Under the pieces are notes generated by a model. The model saw only the letters and a program-made list of their open reading frames with translations, made no database searches and had not been told where the DNA came from. From UMGS1370 sp046957575 (GTDB lineage: Bacteria; Bacillota; Clostridia; Lachnospirales; Lachnospiraceae), in the NCBI GenBank assembly GCA_046957575.1, contig JBKUOG010000008.1:1-64000 (forward strand): a stretch of DNA of 64,000 nt, given 5' to 3'. Shown piece by piece: positions 60,407-64,000 of the stretch. Positions within the stretch are counted from its first letter, which is position 1, and every line of letters starts with the position of its first letter. The position numbers and the translations under genes were made by a program.

Positions 60407-62040
60407 CCGATAAATTCTCTCAAAATAGAGTTTTTCGGAATATTTTCGGATCCCACTCCCAAAAAATAATCTAAAAACTTTAACAGACGCTTGGCTTCCA
60501 GATATTCTTCACAGTCCCTTGGAATGCTGAACAAAAGCGGCTCTGCATACTGTTTTAGCACTGCCAGTTCATAAATCAGGGCTGAATTAAACATGGCGTC
60601 TGCCTCTTCCTGGAACGGGAAAATGTTTTTATCTTCTCCCCTGCGCACAGAAGGCCATCTGCGAATCGTTTCCAGGGCAGAAATCCCCCTCACTCTGGCA
60701 TCCCGAATCATCCGGCGGATCAGGCGGCCGTCCGTACTCGGAATCCGGTTGTGCTCGTCTACATTTAACTGGGTCAGGGCGCTGATATAAATTTTAAACT
60801 TATTTTCTCTGGGAAGGGTATAGGAAAGCCGATCATTGAGACAGTGGATTCCCTCCATTATCAAAATATCTCCCTTTCCCAATCGCAGTTTTTCCCCTTT
60901 GTATTCCCGATGTCCGGTCTTAAAGTTGTAGGAAGGCATATCTACTACTTCGCCTTTTAAAAGCCGGTTCATATCCACATTAAACTGACGCACATCCAGA
61001 CACTCTAAAGCCTCATAATCATAGTCTCCTTTTTCATCTCTCGGACTGTCCTCCCGATTAATAAAATAATCATCTACTTCTATTGGATGAGGATTTAAGC
61101 CCAAAGCCTCCAACTGAATACTAAGGCGGTGAGAAAATGTAGTTTTTCCGGAGGAAGACGGCCCGGCAATCATCACCAGCTTTTTTTCCGGCTGAGCGGC
61201 AATCTGGCCGGCAATCTCTGCAATCTTCTTTTCCTGAAGCGCTTCCTGAATGAGAATCAGCTGATTCAGCCTTCCTGAGGTAATCTGTTCATTTAAGGCG
61301 CCTACGTTGTTTAAGTTCAGCCGTTCCCCCCAGTCAAAGGATTCTCTTAAAACAGAAAACAGTTTCTTTTGCGGCTCAAAAGGCAAAAGCACATGAGGGT
61401 CCTCTTTTTTGGGAATCATCAGCACAAACCCATGCTCATACAATACAAGATCAAAGTATTTTAAATACCCTGTATGCTGCACCATATACCCATAATAGTA
61501 ATCTTCAAATCCGCCAATGCTGTATAGATTTACCCTGGAAACCCGTCTGTAGCGGAACAGCTTTTCTTTGTCATACATTTTATGTCGATGAAACAGTTCA
61601 ATGGCTTCGTCTGTATTGACACTTCGCTTTATGATGGGAATCTCCTGCTCTGCCAGTTTCCTCATCCTGTCTTTTACCTTTAAAAGCAAGTCCTCATCCA
61701 GCCTGAAATTTCCGATCGGCTTTACAAAGTAACCATTTCCTGTAGAAAATTCAATTTCCAGCCGCTCAATTTTTTCATTGCCCACAATATCATAAAAAGA
61801 GCGGAGCATCAGCAGCACGCAGCTTCTGAAATAGGTCTGGATTCCAGGCTCTTCCTGGGCTGTCACAAAAGTGACTTTACTCTTATCCGTCACCTGTTTG
61901 TGAAGTTCCTGAAGCTTTCCGTTTACCCGAACCAGAAGAATATCATAAGGATACCACTCCTGATGAGCAGCTGCAACATCCCTCCACAGGGTATTATCTG
62001 CATATTCTTCCCATTCTCCGTCAATCCACACTCTTGCCAT
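60391..62040 (-). CDS. uridine kinase-like nucleoside kinase with ThrRS-like N-terminal domains
   Basis: The 549-residue protein has a TGS-like domain (1-60), a tRNA synthetase-like second additional domain (about 150-200, FHRHKMYDKEKLFRYRRVSR) and a C-terminal uridine kinase domain with Walker A IAGPSSSGKTTFSHRL (about 292-307) and EVDDYFINREDSPRD. This fused form is common in Clostridia and Bacteroidetes. It probably phosphorylates uridine or another nucleoside. It lies 9 bp from trmK. Confidence 0.9.
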   Translation of the reverse strand: MARVWIDGEWEEYADNTLWRDVAAAHQEWYPYDILLVRVNGKLQELHKQVTDKSKVTFVTAQEEPGIQTYFRSCVLLMLRSFYDIVGNEKIERLEIEFSTGNGYFVKPIGNFRLDEDLLLKVKDRMRKLAEQEIPIIKRSVNTDEAIELFHRHKMYDKEKLFRYRRVSRVNLYSIGGFEDYYYGYMVQHTGYLKYFDLVLYEHGFVLMIPKKEDPHVLLPFEPQKKLFSVLRESFDWGERLNLNNVGALNEQITSGRLNQLILIQEALQEKKIAEIAGQIAAQPEKKLVMIAGPSSSGKTTFSHRLSIQLEALGLNPHPIEVDDYFINREDSPRDEKGDYDYEALECLDVRQFNVDMNRLLKGEVVDMPSYNFKTGHREYKGEKLRLGKGDILIMEGIHCLNDRLSYTLPRENKFKIYISALTQLNVDEHNRIPSTDGRLIRRMIRDARVRGISALETIRRWPSVRRGEDKNIFPFQEEADAMFNSALIYELAVLKQYAEPLLFSIPRDCEEYLEAKRLLKFLDYFLGVGSENIPKNSILREFIGGGCF

Positions 62041-62049
62041 ATCTGCCTC

Positions 62050-62775
62050 CTATCTAAGCCCCATTTCCTCCTGGGCTTTCCTTATAATTGATTGCTCCTT
62101 CTTCAACTGGCAGACTGCCCGCTCTGCACTTTCTGAAAGCATTTGTCTGCTTTCCAGGCCAGATAAAACTTCTGTTACCCGCTTTTCTTCCTTTTCCAGA
62201 TAGCATGTCAGAACCGGATCGTTTCTTTCAATCAAAAGCTTTCCATATGCATACCAGCTCTCTTCCCATTCTTCCTCCTGAAAAGACGGATCGGAATCTT
62301 TTTTCCAGACCGTCTCCATCACAGTATAGTATTTTCCTTCCTCTTCCACCATGGCTTCTCTCTCAATGGCAAATCCAGACTTTATCAAATACCTTCTCAC
62401 TTTATCCAAATCTGACTGGGGGGAAAGGATAAATCGTCCCATATCACTCCACACATGGCGTCCCTCTTCCAAAATATGGATAATCAGTTCTCCGCCCATT
62501 CCGGCAATCACCGCCGCATCAGCCTCGCCAGGTTTCAGATTCCTTAGACCGTCTGAAAGTCTGGTTTCAATCTGTTCTTTAAGCCCTGCCTGGATAATGT
62601 GCGCTCTGGCCCGTTCCAATGGCCCCGGCCGCAAATCCATAGCAATAGCATGGCTGATCATTCCTCTTTCCGCCAGTGTAATGGGAATATATCCATGATC
62701 CGTTCCCACATCGGCCAGCCGGCTTTTTTCAGGGACAAAAGAAGCCACCAGTTCTAATCGTTTTGATAATCTCAT
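62050..62775 (-). CDS. trmK: tRNA (adenine22-N1)-methyltransferase
   Basis: The product (241 residues from ATG 62775) begins MRLSKRLELVASFVPEKSRL followed by the SAM motif ADVGTDHGYIPITLA, and has AVIAGMGGELIIHILEEG and LSPQSDLDKVRRYL. It methylates A22 of tRNA. The frame is open upstream to 62808, but AGGAG lies 10 nt from 62775 and the family starts there. It follows rpoD, as in most Firmicutes. Confidence 0.92.
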   Translation of the reverse strand: MRLSKRLELVASFVPEKSRLADVGTDHGYIPITLAERGMISHAIAMDLRPGPLERARAHIIQAGLKEQIETRLSDGLRNLKPGEADAAVIAGMGGELIIHILEEGRHVWSDMGRFILSPQSDLDKVRRYLIKSGFAIEREAMVEEEGKYYTVMETVWKKDSDPSFQEEEWEESWYAYGKLLIERNDPVLTCYLEKEEKRVTEVLSGLESRQMLSESAERAVCQLKKEQSIIRKAQEEMGLR

Positions 62776-62817
62776 GTATCTTATGCTCCTAACTGTATCC
62801 ATATGCAAAATAATTTT

Positions 62818-63933
62818 TTAGTCCAGATAATCCTTCAGCTTTTTGCTTCGGCTTGGATGGCGAAGTTTTCTAAGGGCTTTGGCTTCTATCTGGCGGATCC
62901 GCTCTCTGGTCACATGAAACTCTTTTCCCACTTCTTCCAGAGTCCTTGGCCTTCCGTCAGCCAGACCAAACCGCAGCTTCAACACTTTCTGTTCTCGATC
63001 CGTCAGAGTGTCCAGCACTTCCATCAGCTGTTCATGGAGGAGGGTAAATGCTGCCGCGTCCTGCGGCACTGCCACATTGTCATCCTGGATAAAATCCCCC
63101 AGATGGCTGTCCTCCTCTTCTCCAACAGGTGTTTCTAACGAAACTGGTTCCTGAGAAATCTTCATAATCTCCCGAACCCGTTCGGCCGGGATTTCCATGC
63201 GCTCGGCGATTTCTTCCGGCGAAGGTTCTCTGCCCAGTTCCTGCAAAAGCTGTCTGGATATCCGGATCAGACGGTTAATGCTCTCTACCATATGGACCGG
63301 AATCCTTATGGTTCTGGCCTGATCGGCAATGGCTCTGGTAATGGCCTGACGGATCCACCAGGTAGCATAGGTGCTGAATTTATATCCTTTGGTATAATCA
63401 AACTTTTCCACTGCTTTAATCAGTCCCAGATTTCCCTCCTGAATCAAATCCAGAAACTGCATTCCTCTGCCGACATACCGTTTTGCAATGCTGACAACCA
63501 GGCGCAGATTGGCCTCTGCCAGCCGTTTGCCTGCCTCCTTATCTCCCAGTTCCATTCGCTTTGCAAGGGCAATCTCCGCCTCTGTTGTAAGAAGCGGAAT
63601 CTTTCCGATTTCCTTTAAATACATGCGGACTGGATCTTCCAGACTGACTCCTTCCGGCACAGAAAGATCGATGTGTTCCATATCGATCTCTTCTTCGTCT
63701 TCCATGCCTTCTTCTAAAAACAATTCTTCGTCCAGTTCCTCTTCCTCTGTCTGCAGCACGTCCACTTTGCTGTGGTCCAGAAATTCATAGATCTTATCCA
63801 GCTTATCCGGCCCTAAAATCTCGCCCCGAAAGTAATCAATTATCTCTCTGTTTTCCAGCACATTCTTTTTCTTTTTTGCCAGCTCTAAAAGGCCGGTAAG
63901 CTTTTCTTCAAAACTTGCTGTTTGTTCGTCCAT
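62818..63933 (-). CDS. rpoD: principal sigma factor RpoD (SigA)
   Basis: The protein has the primary-sigma order: region 1.1-like acidic N-terminus, region 1.2 SLEDPVRMYLKEIGKIPLLT, region 2 with KFSTYATWWIRQAITRAIAD, region 3, and region 4 with TLEEVGKEFHVTRERIRQIE. It directs transcription of housekeeping genes, including the TTGACA/TATAAT promoters noted here. The ATG at 63933 has AAAGGA at a good distance; an ATG at 63942 is also possible. The sequence upstream would hold dnaG in most relatives. Confidence 0.97.
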   Translation of the reverse strand: MDEQTASFEEKLTGLLELAKKKKNVLENREIIDYFRGEILGPDKLDKIYEFLDHSKVDVLQTEEEELDEELFLEEGMEDEEEIDMEHIDLSVPEGVSLEDPVRMYLKEIGKIPLLTTEAEIALAKRMELGDKEAGKRLAEANLRLVVSIAKRYVGRGMQFLDLIQEGNLGLIKAVEKFDYTKGYKFSTYATWWIRQAITRAIADQARTIRIPVHMVESINRLIRISRQLLQELGREPSPEEIAERMEIPAERVREIMKISQEPVSLETPVGEEEDSHLGDFIQDDNVAVPQDAAAFTLLHEQLMEVLDTLTDREQKVLKLRFGLADGRPRTLEEVGKEFHVTRERIRQIEAKALRKLRHPSRSKKLKDYLD

Positions 63934-64000
63934 ATTCCCCATCCTTTTGCAGTTCGTATTCCAGTTAGTCCAATGAAATATGCAGATTCTGAATTGCCGC

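Overview
The window looks like a chromosomal segment of a spore-forming Clostridia bacterium, most likely Lachnospiraceae. The support is Gram-positive PolC, CodY, a Firmicutes-type rpsB/tsf/pyrH/frr/uppS/cdsA/dxr/rseP/ispG/polC block, a sporulation sigma factor sigK, GAAC-N4-GTTC LexA boxes and consensus sigma-A promoters. It is a draft assembly: 100 N stand at 32930-33029. Almost all genes lie on the minus strand; the plus-strand exceptions are the right half of the skin element, pyrBI and a PepSY gene.

Layout. 1-3.2 kb: partial tRNA-Pro, then a copper operon copA-csoR-copZ with a CsoR-type operator. 3.2-15.8 kb: an OLD-like nuclease, polC, ispG, rseP, dxr, cdsA, uppS, frr, pyrH. 16-22 kb: an oppBCDFA peptide importer inserted between pyrH and tsf. 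22-32 kb: tsf, rpsB, codY, topA, dprA, a ComM-like ATPase and a two-gene DNA-repair locus (TIGR03915 partner plus a damaged TIGR03916 radical SAM gene) whose promoter is flanked by two LexA boxes. 32-37 kb: a repeat-rich surface protein broken by the assembly gap, a patatin-like lipase, galE.

37.4-46.5 kb: the main discovery. The sporulation sigma factor gene sigK is split into a C-terminal half (37363-37723) and an N-terminal half (46207-46474) by an 8,488-bp skin-like element. The element carries a large serine recombinase ending exactly at the crossover core, a lipoprotein/ECF sigma/anti-sigma operon, and a LysR-controlled redox cluster in decay (flavodoxin, CMD-cupin fusion, truncated SDR, aldo/keto reductase, frameshifted flavoprotein). 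A 5-bp core AAATG is shared by both ends; recombination there restores an uninterrupted 207-residue SigK with the family sequence VENEIL. In the excised circle the recombinase loses its stop codon (AAA TGA becomes AAA TGC) and gains 81 residues, which suggests a built-in way to make excision one-way. The SigK N-terminus lacks a pro-sequence, as in Clostridioides difficile, so excision may be the main on-switch.

46.5-53.6 kb: a ZTP riboswitch controlling a split purine pair (PurO-like IMP cyclohydrolase and a stand-alone AICAR transformylase), a MacB-type ABC module with a large exported protein, and an unrecognised protein. 53.8-58.2 kb: pyrBI, a decayed Fic gene, RNase P RNA, the second copy of a 178-bp inverted-repeat element (the first lies next to sigK), a three-repeat orphan type I-C CRISPR array and a triple-PepSY protein with a palindromic operator over its promoter. 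58.2-64 kb: YitT-family membrane protein, SGNH hydrolase, Nudix hydrolase, nucleoside kinase, trmK and rpoD.
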